Assembly: GCA_021083345.1 (NCBI GenBank)
Contig: JAJGRE010000003.1
Coordinates: 186,001-250,000, forward strand
Origin: Calditrichales bacterium MX18-03
Lineage (GTDB): Bacteria > Bacillota > Clostridia > Lutisporales > Lutisporaceae
Direction of reading: 5' to 3'
Length of the DNA: 64,000 nt
Part shown: positions 35,536-43,057 of the stretch, piece after piece
How the letters are laid out: the number at the start of each line of letters is the position of its first letter
How positions within the stretch are numbered: the stretch's first letter is position 1
Made by a program: the position numbers and the translations under genes
Notes under the pieces: model-generated
Told to the model about the DNA's origin: nothing
The model's input: the letters and a program-made list of their open reading frames with translations, nothing else
Databases searched by the model: none

Positions 35536-36675
35536 CTACTTGAAAAGCTTTGCTGCAATAACCATCTTCTGTACCTGTGAAGTGCCTTCATATATTTCAG
35601 TTATCTTGGCATCCCGCATCATTCTTTCTATGGGGTAGTCCCTGGTATAGCCATAACCGCCATGAATCTGCACCGCACTTGTAGTTACTTCCATGGCCGT
35701 TTCTGCAGCAAAGAGCTTTGCCATGGCAGCCTCCGTCGCAAAGGAAAGTCCCCTTTCCTTCCTGTAAGCGGCGTTATATACCAGGTGCCGTGCCGCCTCA
35801 ATCTTGGTGGCCATTTCCGCAGCCATCCACTGCAAGCCTTGGAAGGCAGCTAAAGGCTTGTTGAATTGCTTTCTCTCCTTCATGTACCGGACAGACTCGT
35901 CCAAGGCGCCTTGGGCAATCCCCAGCGCTTGAGCGGCAATTCCGATACGCCCGCCGTCAAGGGTCTGCATGGCAACCGAGAAGCCCTTGCCTTCCTCTCC
36001 CAGCAGATTCTCCTTTGGTACGATGCAGTTTTCAAAAATCAGCTCGGTGGTGCTGGAGCCCCTTATGCCCATCTTATTCTCTTTCTTTCCAATACTGAAG
36101 CCGGCAAAATCCTTTTCGACGATAAATGCGGAAATGCCTTTGTTGCCTTTTGCCTTGTCCGTCATGGCCAAGACAATATACACATCCGCCTCACCGCCGT
36201 TGGTGATAAACACCTTGGTGCCGTCCAGTATATAATAGTCCCCTTCTTTTCTGGCTACGGTCTGCTGCGAAGCGGAATCCGTACCTGCATTAGGCTCGGT
36301 CAGACCGAATGCACCCAACCTCTCACCCTTTGCAAGGGGTATCAGGTATTTCTCTTTCTGAACATCGTTTCCGAACTGATAGATGGGATTGCAGCCCAGC
36401 GATGTATGAGCCGACAGGATAACGCCTGTAGTGGCGCATACTCTTGAAAGCTCTTCCACCGCTATGGCATAAGACAGCATATCGCCACCGGCACCGCCGT
36501 ATTTTTTCGAAAAAGGGATCCCCATCATGTCGTAACGCGCCATTTTCTCCACTGTTTCTCTCGGAAAGCGCTCTGTCTCATCAATCTCAGCAGCAAGCGG
36601 CTTTACTTCATTTTCACTGAAATCCCGCATCAGCTTTCTGACCATTTCCTGTTCCTTCGTCAGGGCGAAATTCAT
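35536..36675 (-). CDS. bcd: Acyl-CoA (butyryl-CoA-type) dehydrogenase
   Basis: This 379-aa flavoprotein has the acyl-CoA dehydrogenase signatures GAFGLTEPNAGTDS and QIHGGYGYTRDYPIERMMRDAKITEIYEGTSQ, with the catalytic Glu in the IYEGT segment. Length and closeness to clostridial Bcd, plus the bcd-etfB-etfA order, support reduction of a short-chain enoyl-CoA coupled to ferredoxin reduction. No crotonase, thiolase or hbd genes are nearby, so the substrate may not be crotonyl-CoA. Acrylyl- or other enoyl-CoA is possible. Confidence 0.9.
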   Translation of the reverse strand: MNFALTKEQEMVRKLMRDFSENEVKPLAAEIDETERFPRETVEKMARYDMMGIPFSKKYGGAGGDMLSYAIAVEELSRVCATTGVILSAHTSLGCNPIYQFGNDVQKEKYLIPLAKGERLGAFGLTEPNAGTDSASQQTVARKEGDYYILDGTKVFITNGGEADVYIVLAMTDKAKGNKGISAFIVEKDFAGFSIGKKENKMGIRGSSTTELIFENCIVPKENLLGEEGKGFSVAMQTLDGGRIGIAAQALGIAQGALDESVRYMKERKQFNKPLAAFQGLQWMAAEMATKIEAARHLVYNAAYRKERGLSFATEAAMAKLFAAETAMEVTTSAVQIHGGYGYTRDYPIERMMRDAKITEIYEGTSQVQKMVIAAKLFK

Positions 36676-36746
36676 ATCAATTCCTCCTCAAATAGTTGTT
36701 TCAGTCATTCCATTCAATCACCTTTGTAAATGTGCCCACAGGCTGT

Positions 36747-36766
36747 TTGTTGCGCCGTTGCAACAA
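36747..36766. promoter_or_regulatory. Palindromic operator-like site upstream of bcd
   Basis: TTGTTGC-N6-GCAACAA is a perfect dyad about 75 bases before bcd. A second GCAACAA with a partial partner (ATTGC) follows at 36772-36787. The binding protein is unknown. Confidence 0.45.
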
Positions 36767-36815
36767 ATATTGCCGTTTCGCAACAATTAGGCATGAAAAC
36801 CTGCGACATTACCCA

Positions 36816-36833
36816 TTGTTAATATTTTAGCAA
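36816..36833. promoter_or_regulatory. Rex-like redox operator upstream of bcd
   Basis: TTGTTAA-TATT-TTAGCAA differs by one base from the clostridial Rex pattern TTGTTAANNNNTTAACAA. Rex senses NADH/NAD+ and classically represses bcd-etf and fermentation genes. Confidence 0.55.
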
Positions 36834-36951
36834 CTATCGTGCCAAACCATCTGGTGGCTCTGTACAAGTGGTCTAAACGGTCTATTGCGACAAACAGTGC
36901 GTCTAAAATAGCAAGAATAGCCGAAAAATCGGCATTTATATCATATTTTAT

Positions 36952-36967
36952 TTGCAAACGTTTACAC
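36952..36967. promoter_or_regulatory. cre-like catabolite control site
   Basis: TTGCAAACGTTTACAC matches 15 of 16 positions of WTGNNARCGNWWWCAW. It lies between the divergent bcd and Hsp20-like genes, about 280 bases from bcd and 180 from the other. The rest of this 470-base gap holds no supportable gene. Confidence 0.45.
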
Positions 36968-37145
36968 AAACAAAAGGCTATGAATTTGCATCAAGCCTGC
37001 TAGATAGCCAATTTTTTAACAATGTCGCAGATAAAATAGTGTGCAAAAATAATGGCGGCAAATTTTGAGCAGTGCATAGCACGCCTGGCACCTTTCCTCA
37101 GCTGTATCATAGTATGTACTAGGATCGAGGCTAAAGGAGTGGACG

Positions 37146-37607
37146 ATGGAAATGCAGCAGCTCAGCAACTATATTTTAAGGACTTTTTGGGGTATGCCGG
37201 GAAATAATTTAACCACAGGTAATGACTTTTATCAGCTTCTCCTGCAATTGCTGTTCAAGTCCATCATATATCCGCGCCTGTCAGCCTTTGCGTATGAGCA
37301 CAACGAAAGTAGCCATCTCTATTCTCAAGAAGCAATGCCGTATCAACATCAAAGTGATGCTGAGGCCGTCGTTTATGAAATCGACAATCAAATCAAGATT
37401 CAGCTGGACATTCCTGCAAGCATCAACCCGCAGCGTTTACACGTTTCTTATAACGGCAACCGGCTTATCATCCATAATTGGTCCGACGGAGGAGATAAAA
37501 TCATACAATTGGAAGGTGAACCGGCTATCGAATTGGGGACCGTAACACTTCAGGGTCGCCTGCTGGAGATCGTCATCCCTAGACAAGCCGAAAGCACAGC
37601 AAAATAA
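37146..37607 (+). CDS. Hsp20/alpha-crystallin-like small protein
   Basis: This 153-aa protein has an unrelated N-terminal helix-rich part (residues 1-65) followed by an apparent alpha-crystallin-like beta domain (about 72-150). Features are KIQLDIPASINPQRLHVSYNGNRLIIH and the terminal GRLLEIVIPRQ, which resembles the G-x-L-x-I-x-x-P of small heat shock proteins. Spore-coat CotP-like proteins have the same layout. AAAGGAG is 6 bases before the ATG. It is divergent from bcd and monocistronic. Confidence 0.7.
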   Translation: MEMQQLSNYILRTFWGMPGNNLTTGNDFYQLLLQLLFKSIIYPRLSAFAYEHNESSHLYSQEAMPYQHQSDAEAVVYEIDNQIKIQLDIPASINPQRLHVSYNGNRLIIHNWSDGGDKIIQLEGEPAIELGTVTLQGRLLEIVIPRQAESTAK

Positions 37608-37654
37608 AAGCCGGCATCCCATGGCTTATTGCCATAGAATACCAGCCCATTTAC

Positions 37655-38386
37655 TTAATTCCTTGATCCTGTCTTCTTTTGAGCGATAACGGTCAGTGTT
37701 CCGTTATTCAAGAGCCGCAGCACTTTGAAGCCATTCAGCTCCAGAAAGAGGTTCAACTCCTCCTCCGTAAATGCCCGCAGCATGGTTTTATCCCTTATGA
37801 CCCTGGTGTCCTTGCCCTTTTCTTCTATGTAGTAGGTGGCAATCCGCTTCCAGGTCCACCCGCTATTCATATTCATGGAATTCTTATTGACCCGCATATA
37901 CTTCCTGCCATTGCATTCCGCCCGCTGGATATAATCCTTCCGGAAGTTCAGAAACACATCCTTGGCATTGAAGCTGTCAAAAATCAGAAGACCTTTAGTT
38001 TTGAGGGCATTGTATATACATTTCAGCGCGTTGTTGACTTCTTTGTTTTTGGTCATGTAAGTGAAGCTTCTGCCTGATATGATGACGGCATCCACAGGCT
38101 TCTTCATGGTGAATTCCCTCATATCCCCCTGCATGAAATCGATTCCCGGATTCAATTCATATGCGATGGAAAGCCGTTCCGGGGATTTGTCCAGGCCGAT
38201 ATAACGGTAGCCCTCCTTTACAAAATACTGCGCCAGACTGCCGCTGCCGCAGCCTAGCTCCAAGATGGAGCTGCAGCCATGATCCTTCAGGATGTCATGA
38301 TACATCCTGAATTCTTTTTCAAAATTTGTGATGCTTTGATACATTTCATGATTGACTCTGGCTAATTCCAGGTGTAAGGCACTCAT
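37655..38386 (-). CDS. Class I SAM-dependent methyltransferase under T-box control
   Basis: This 243-aa protein has the SAM-binding motif I ILELGCGSGSLAQYF, the acidic end of strand 2 (IGLDKSPERL), motif II/III (FMQGDMREF, DAVIISGRSFTY) and a C-terminal substrate part with a TLTVIAQKK ending. The methyl acceptor is unknown. AAGGAG is 9 bases before the ATG. The gene stands alone behind two tandem T-box leaders and a consensus promoter, so its expression should respond to an uncharged tRNA (predicted proline). That ties the product to amino-acid limitation. Confidence 0.9.
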   Translation of the reverse strand: MSALHLELARVNHEMYQSITNFEKEFRMYHDILKDHGCSSILELGCGSGSLAQYFVKEGYRYIGLDKSPERLSIAYELNPGIDFMQGDMREFTMKKPVDAVIISGRSFTYMTKNKEVNNALKCIYNALKTKGLLIFDSFNAKDVFLNFRKDYIQRAECNGRKYMRVNKNSMNMNSGWTWKRIATYYIEEKGKDTRVIRDKTMLRAFTEEELNLFLELNGFKVLRLLNNGTLTVIAQKKTGSRN

Positions 38387-38426
38387 CCTTCTTCACTCCT
38401 TGTCAAAAATATCAATATTACAAAAT

Positions 38427-38665
38427 AAAAGGACCTCCGTCTCCTCCATAAAAGGGACGAAGGTCATTCGCGGTGCCACCCAATTTCCGGCACATGGTCG
38501 TGCCGGCGCTCAAATGCCTTTAACGCAGGCGTACGGTCTGACTTTTCACCAGACAGCTTCAAGGGCGGGTTCAAGGAAAATCCTCTCGAAAAACCTTTCA
38601 GCCTATGGGTTCTTCTCTCTGACAGAATCTTTCCCTTTACTGTTCCTCTTCATCACCATAGAAAT
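38427..38665 (-). promoter_or_regulatory. Proximal T-box leader (predicted proline, CCC specifier)
   Basis: Read on the minus strand, the leader has GATGAAGAG and AGTA in the 5' half of stem I, GAA-CCC-G in the specifier position (CCC complement at 38567-38569) and CTTGAAGC closing it. The T-box GGGTGGCACCGCG and a terminator stem (GACCTTCGTC / GACGGAGGTC) with TTTTATTTT follow. The acceptor-pairing bases are UGGC, calling for G at tRNA position 73. The terminator ends about 40 bases before the methyltransferase ATG. Confidence 0.92.
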
Positions 38666-38668
38666 ATA

Positions 38669-38921
38669 AAAACCCTCGTCTCCTCTATAAAAGGGACGAA
38701 GGTCATTCGCGGTACCACCCATCTTTCAGCACATCACCATGCTGACGCTCAAATGCCTTTAACGCGGGCTTACGGTCTGACTTTTCATCAGACGGCTTCA
38801 AGGGCGGGTTCAAGGAAAATCCTCTCGAAAAACCTTTCAGCCAATTGGGTTCTTCTCTCTGGCAGAATCTTTCCCTTTACTGTTCCTCTTCATCACCTTG
38901 GATATAAACGTACATTAATTA
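38669..38921 (-). promoter_or_regulatory. Distal T-box leader (predicted proline, CCC specifier)
   Basis: This is a near-copy of the proximal leader, with the same stem I blocks and the same GAA-CCC-G specifier region (complement at 38806-38808). Its T-box is GGGTGGTACCGCG, so acceptor pairing is UGGU and fits A at position 73, as in bacterial tRNA-Pro. Its own terminator (38669-38704 complement) ends in a U-run directly before the proximal leader. Confidence 0.92.
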
Positions 38922-38927
38922 ACATAT

Positions 38928-38956
38928 ATTATATAATGTTAATTCGCCTCTGTCAA
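38928..38956 (-). promoter_or_regulatory. Perfect-consensus SigA promoter of the tandem T-box transcript
   Basis: On the minus strand TTGACA, exactly 17 bases, then TATAAT. Both boxes are fully consensus. The predicted start is close to 38921, immediately before the distal leader. Confidence 0.9.
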
Positions 38957-39055
38957 GCAAATTCACTTATCCGCAGGCCAGCCGGAAGGGCGCATTGTTT
39001 TTCCCCTCCGGAAATGCTAGTATTGAAATAGACCTTATAATGGCAGGAGATTCAA

Positions 39056-40162
39056 ATGAACAATATAACCGTTATTAAAAAACTGCCCTTTCTGCTTCTG
39101 ATACCGCTTGGGGTTCTCTTGGTCCATTTTGCCTCTGTAAACCCGGAATCCGTAGAGAAGCTGTATTCCGAGGGCATCTACAGGCATATGGGAAGCTTGC
39201 TTAGTACATTCACCGGCTTTTTTCCTTTTTCAGTTGCTGAGGCCTTGGTCATCCTAACGCCGGTCCTCATCCTGTTTTACCTGTCCCGAAGCATTTATAC
39301 TGCGCTTACGCACCCCGGCGGCAGCGCGCTGCAGATCCTCAACAGCTTTACCAATGTCCTGATTGCAGTAAGCGTTGGCTATTTTCTTTTTGTCATTCTG
39401 TGGGGCTTGAATTATTATCGCCTTCCTTATCCAAAAATAACAGACCTGGATGTACGGCCGGCTTCATTGGAAGAGTTGGAAGCCGTATGCATCTCCGCCA
39501 TCGAAAAAGCCAACTTGCTTCGGAGCAGGGTCAATGAAGACCGCAGCGGCGTCATGGAAGTTAAGGAAGCCGGGCGGCAGCTCTTCCTACGTGCGAAAAA
39601 AGGCTATCAGGCTGCTGCCCGTATCGTGCCTCAGCTGGAAGGGCGCTATGGTACTCCGAAGGGGGTCATGCTATCCATCGGTTTGACATACTCCGGCATC
39701 GCAGGCATTTACTTCCCCTTCACCGGAGAAGCCAATGTCAATACCATGGTGCCGGATTGCCTGCTGCCCAGTACCGCCTGCCATGAAATGGCGCACCAGC
39801 GGGGCTTCGCCCGGGAGGATGAAGCCAATTATATCGCCTATTGGACGTGCAGCTTGCATCCTGATCCTGATTTTCAATATTCCGGAACGCTTCTGGCAAT
39901 GATACATGCCACAAAAGCGTTGCGAGACAATGATCCCGACCGGTATGCCAGAATAAGCAAGCTATACAGTCAGGGTGTTCTCAGGGATCTCAAGGCACAC
40001 AATGCTTTCTGGCAGCGTTATGAGGGACCGGTGGAAAGAACCTCCAACAAAATAAACAACGCTTACCTGAAGGCCAACAAGCAGAAGGACGGCGTACAAA
40101 GCTACGGCAGAATGGTGGACCTTTTGATTGCCGAATACCGCAAAGCCCATAGAAGCAAATAA
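39056..40162 (+). CDS. DUF3810 membrane protein with zinc-protease-like HExxH
   Basis: This 368-aa protein has about three membrane helices in the first 130 residues (LLLIPLGVLLVHF, VAEALVILTPVLILFYL, VLIAVSVGYFLFVILWGL). A soluble part follows with the DUF3810 marks LGLTYSGIAGIYFPFTGEANVN-like segment and CHEMAHQRGFAREDEANYIAY. The HEMAH plus downstream Glu is a gluzincin-style metal site, so a membrane-bound peptidase is plausible but unproven. GCAGGAGA precedes the ATG. It is monocistronic and divergent from the T-box transcript. Confidence 0.88.
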   Translation: MNNITVIKKLPFLLLIPLGVLLVHFASVNPESVEKLYSEGIYRHMGSLLSTFTGFFPFSVAEALVILTPVLILFYLSRSIYTALTHPGGSALQILNSFTNVLIAVSVGYFLFVILWGLNYYRLPYPKITDLDVRPASLEELEAVCISAIEKANLLRSRVNEDRSGVMEVKEAGRQLFLRAKKGYQAAARIVPQLEGRYGTPKGVMLSIGLTYSGIAGIYFPFTGEANVNTMVPDCLLPSTACHEMAHQRGFAREDEANYIAYWTCSLHPDPDFQYSGTLLAMIHATKALRDNDPDRYARISKLYSQGVLRDLKAHNAFWQRYEGPVERTSNKINNAYLKANKQKDGVQSYGRMVDLLIAEYRKAHRSK

Positions 40163-40199
40163 CAGACGGCACGTTCGTACCCGTCTGTTATTTGCTTCT
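40151..40199. terminator. 19-bp inverted repeat spanning both stop codons of convergent genes
   Basis: AGAAGCAAATAACAGACGG and its exact complement flank an 11-base loop. The left arm includes the last codons and TAA of the DUF3810 gene. The right arm reaches the TAG of the opposite small gene. It is likely a bidirectional terminator. Confidence 0.75.
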
Positions 40200-40455
40200 A
40201 CCGAAGCTGTGATACATAATCCACAATTTTCTGTTTCTGGCTTGTGGTGAGCTGTGTCAGGTCCGCGTCAGATGCCAGTTTCAATTCATTCCGGATGAAA
40301 TCAGCCAGCTTTTTATAATTCTCGGTCTGTATGCCGCCATACATGTCGAACAACGCTTCTTTAAAGGTATTAAAGTTTTCGTGGTTGTACTTATCGGTTT
40401 CATAAAGGATGTCCTCCAGCTCGCTGATGCCCATGTTGGTTATTTCCAGTCCCAT
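40198..40455 (-). CDS. Small unknown 85-aa protein
   Basis: No family is recognised. The protein is acidic and helical, with an ELEDILYETDKYNHEN segment, FNTFKEALFDMYGGI and a C-terminal helix LTTSQKQKIVDYVSQL. It has no signal or membrane segment. The start is the ATG with GGGAG 8 bases upstream; a GTG three codons earlier has no usable site. It is separated from rarD by that gene's terminator, so it may have its own promoter in the 60-base gap. Confidence 0.65.
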   Translation of the reverse strand: MGLEITNMGISELEDILYETDKYNHENFNTFKEALFDMYGGIQTENYKKLADFIRNELKLASDADLTQLTTSQKQKIVDYVSQLR

Positions 40456-40517
40456 TCCTTTCACTCCCTTCTATTGTCATTCATCAGTATTGTTCCCGCG
40501 AAAGGCATAAAAAAACA

Positions 40518-40536
40518 GGTCCGTACAAAACGGACC
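40518..40536 (-). terminator. Terminator of rarD
   Basis: GGTCCGT and ACGGACC form a 7-bp stem with a short loop, and the minus strand continues into a run of T residues (complement of 40508-40515). Confidence 0.75.
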
Positions 40537-40558
40537 CGTCTTCAATATGTGTTTATTC

Positions 40559-41482
40559 TTACGCTTTTTCAGTTGCCGGTTTTCCCTTTTTCACCAGCCC
40601 CGTATTCGATATGGAATAGAGCAGCAGCGCAATCCAGATGAAGCCGAAACTGATCAGATGCGCAGCAGAAAAAGGCTCTTTATAAATCAGTACACCCAAT
40701 ACCAGCTGGATGGTGGGGGAAATATACTGTAAAAATCCGATGGTAGACAACCGGACTCTCTTGGCTCCCATGCCGAACCACAGTAACGGCAAGGCCGTAA
40801 TGACCCCTGACAGCAGCAGCAAAACCAATGTACTCCAGGAAGCAACCATTAACGCACTGTTTCCTCTGAAGCAGCCATAAAGAATGTAAACAAGTGTCAG
40901 CGGTGTGAGTACCATGGTTTCTAACGCAAGCCCCACTGTCGATTCCACATTGATCAGCTTCTTGAACAGGCCGTATAGTGCGAAGCTGACAGCCAATGAA
41001 ACGGCAATCCATGGAAAACGCCCGTATTGCACCGTCATATAGGCAACTCCCACGGCAGCAAATGCCAATGCAACATATTGCAGTCGGTTAAGCCGTTCCT
41101 TCAGTACGGTCATACCCAAAGTGGTGACAATCAGAGGATTGATATAATAGCCCATACTGGCTTCAACAAGGTGATCTGCATTGACCGACCATATGTAAAT
41201 ACCCCAGTTTGCTGTTATAAAAGCAGCGCTGAGCAGTACCATTTTGGTGCTTTTCCTGTCCTTCAGCACATCTCTCAGCTTGCTCAGCTCACCACGCCAT
41301 GCCAGCAAGCCTGTCACAAATACAAAGGACCACAGGATGCGGTGTGCAAGGATCTGATCAGAGGGCACCGATCTCAAGAGTTTCCAGTAAAGCGGCAGAA
41401 ACCCCCATAGCGTAAAAGCCAGAGCACCGTATAAGACGCCGATGGCATTGCTGCTCAGCACCTTATTTGATTGATTGTCCAT
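40559..41482 (-). CDS. rarD: RarD-type EamA family transporter
   Basis: This 307-aa protein has about ten membrane helices in two EamA halves. The opening GVLYGALAFTLWGFLPLYWKLL and HRILWSFVF, plus LNRLQYVALAFAAVGV and FLQYISPTIQLVLGVLIYKEPF, are typical of RarD. Its substrate is not established; drug/metabolite export is the superfamily role. It begins 2 bases after the pepD stop, so the two are probably cotranscribed. Confidence 0.9.
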   Translation of the reverse strand: MDNQSNKVLSSNAIGVLYGALAFTLWGFLPLYWKLLRSVPSDQILAHRILWSFVFVTGLLAWRGELSKLRDVLKDRKSTKMVLLSAAFITANWGIYIWSVNADHLVEASMGYYINPLIVTTLGMTVLKERLNRLQYVALAFAAVGVAYMTVQYGRFPWIAVSLAVSFALYGLFKKLINVESTVGLALETMVLTPLTLVYILYGCFRGNSALMVASWSTLVLLLLSGVITALPLLWFGMGAKRVRLSTIGFLQYISPTIQLVLGVLIYKEPFSAAHLISFGFIWIALLLYSISNTGLVKKGKPATEKA

Positions 41483-41484
41483 AA

Positions 41485-42945
41485 CTATAGCTCCTTCATT
41501 TTCTTTAGGGTTTCCAGTAAGAATTCCCAGGTTCTTTCTGCAGAAGAAATGCTGAAATGCTCTTCCGGCGTATGAACATCATACAGGTTCGGTCCCAGCG
41601 ATATGGCATCCAGTCCCTGCATCTTTTCCATGAACACGCCGCACTCCAACCCTGCATGGATGGCTATTATCTCCGCCTTCTTGCCGTACATTTCCTCATA
41701 TACCCTGGAAAAGAGTGTCCTTAGCCGGGAGTTCGGGTCATAGGCCCATCCAGGATATTCCGATTCTATGACAACACTACCGCTCAGAACGGATGCCGTC
41801 ACTGCCACCTGATCATAAATGGCGGCTTTCAGGCTGAACACCGAGCTTCTGATTTCGTTGTAAATCCATACCTCATCCGCTTTTGTTGAGACAACACCCA
41901 TATTGGTGGAGCTCTCGACCAGGTCCCTGATATCCATACTCATGCTTTGGATGCCATTGGGCAGCATGACCAGCGCGGAAATGATCCTATTCATCGTATT
42001 ACCGGAGAATACCCGCGGCACCGCTTTTGCTGCCGGTTCCAAACTGATTTGAACGCCTCCGTCCGACGCTCTCAGCTCATTGGCAAAAACACTGTTCCAC
42101 TCAGCCAGTTTCTCCTGCAATCCGGATGTGCTGTTTTGATCAAGAAGCACCAGTGCTTCACATTCTCTCGGAATAGCATTGGATTTCATTCCCCCATTGA
42201 TTTCAGCTAGCTGCAGTTTGAATTCCCCGCACAATCCGTTTAGCAGCCTCCCCATCAGCCGGTTGGCATTGCCCCTGCCCTTATCGATCTCCATGCCGGA
42301 GTGGCCGCCCTTCAATCCGCTGATCCTGAGAAAATAGGCTGCTTTCCCCTCCGGTGCAGCTTCCCAAAGAACGGGAAGCACAACCTTCGCTTTGCGACCG
42401 CCTGCGCTGCTGACCAGCAGCTTTCCCTCTTCTTCCGAATCCAGGTTGATCAGCATCCTGCCTTGCAGCGGGCTTGCCTCCAAATTAATGGCACCACTCA
42501 TGGAGGTTTCTTCATCCGTGGTCATCAGAACTTCCAGAGCCGGATGGGGTATCTCCTTTGCAGCAAGCAGCGCCAGCGCATATGCTATGGCAATACCGTT
42601 ATCTGCGCCCAAAGTGGTATCATGGGCGTACATCATATCTCCTACAATTTTCAGTCGAATGGGGTCTTTTTCAAAATCATGCTGCGTACCCCTGTTTTTC
42701 TCGCATACCATGTCCAGGTGTCCCTGCAGGATGACGGTGGGTGCCTTTTCATATCCTTCTGTTGCAGACTTTTTGATGATCACGTTCAAGGCCTGATCCC
42801 TGTAGGCCTCCAACTGATGCTTCTCGGCAAAAGCCATCATATAGTCGCTGATTGCCTTTTCGTTGCATGAGCCTCTGGGAATCGCAGAAATCTCCTCAAA
42901 ATACCGGAATACCTCCTGATGCCTAACCCCTTCCAATACACTCAT
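41485..42945 (-). CDS. pepD: Cytosol non-specific dipeptidase (aminoacyl-histidine dipeptidase)
   Basis: This 486-aa M20 metallopeptidase carries the zinc-binding set: GHLDMVCEK (His and catalytic Asp), GADNGIAIAY, TDEETSMSGA (catalytic Glu) and HAGLECGVF (C-terminal ligand). The PepD/PepV-type lid domain has SGLKGGHSGMEIDKGRGNAN. It hydrolyses a wide range of dipeptides in the cytosol. GGAGAAC precedes the ATG. It is followed without a gap by rarD. Confidence 0.95.
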   Translation of the reverse strand: MSVLEGVRHQEVFRYFEEISAIPRGSCNEKAISDYMMAFAEKHQLEAYRDQALNVIIKKSATEGYEKAPTVILQGHLDMVCEKNRGTQHDFEKDPIRLKIVGDMMYAHDTTLGADNGIAIAYALALLAAKEIPHPALEVLMTTDEETSMSGAINLEASPLQGRMLINLDSEEEGKLLVSSAGGRKAKVVLPVLWEAAPEGKAAYFLRISGLKGGHSGMEIDKGRGNANRLMGRLLNGLCGEFKLQLAEINGGMKSNAIPRECEALVLLDQNSTSGLQEKLAEWNSVFANELRASDGGVQISLEPAAKAVPRVFSGNTMNRIISALVMLPNGIQSMSMDIRDLVESSTNMGVVSTKADEVWIYNEIRSSVFSLKAAIYDQVAVTASVLSGSVVIESEYPGWAYDPNSRLRTLFSRVYEEMYGKKAEIIAIHAGLECGVFMEKMQGLDAISLGPNLYDVHTPEEHFSISSAERTWEFLLETLKKMKEL

Positions 42946-43057
42946 ATGCGTTCTCCTTTCACGTCATTCGATCAGCATAATATCTCAATCATTTCTATTA
43001 TAAATGATTTAAGGACAAACGCAAAGCGCCAGCTGAAGAACTTTTTACCATACCGGA

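Noticed and set aside
36676-36800. Sigma-54 promoter with the GCAACAA dyads as enhancer sites
   Set aside because: No -24 GG / -12 GC pair with proper spacing was found on either strand near bcd.
36787-36969. 60-aa frame in the bcd upstream region
   Set aside because: No ribosome binding site; it overlaps the Rex-like and cre-like sites in a low-complexity regulatory gap.
38352-39031. Two nearly identical plus-strand reading frames of about 100 aa, like a duplicated small gene
   Set aside because: They are antisense to the tandem T-box leaders. The similarity comes from the duplicated RNA element; ribosome binding sites and a protein-like composition are lacking.
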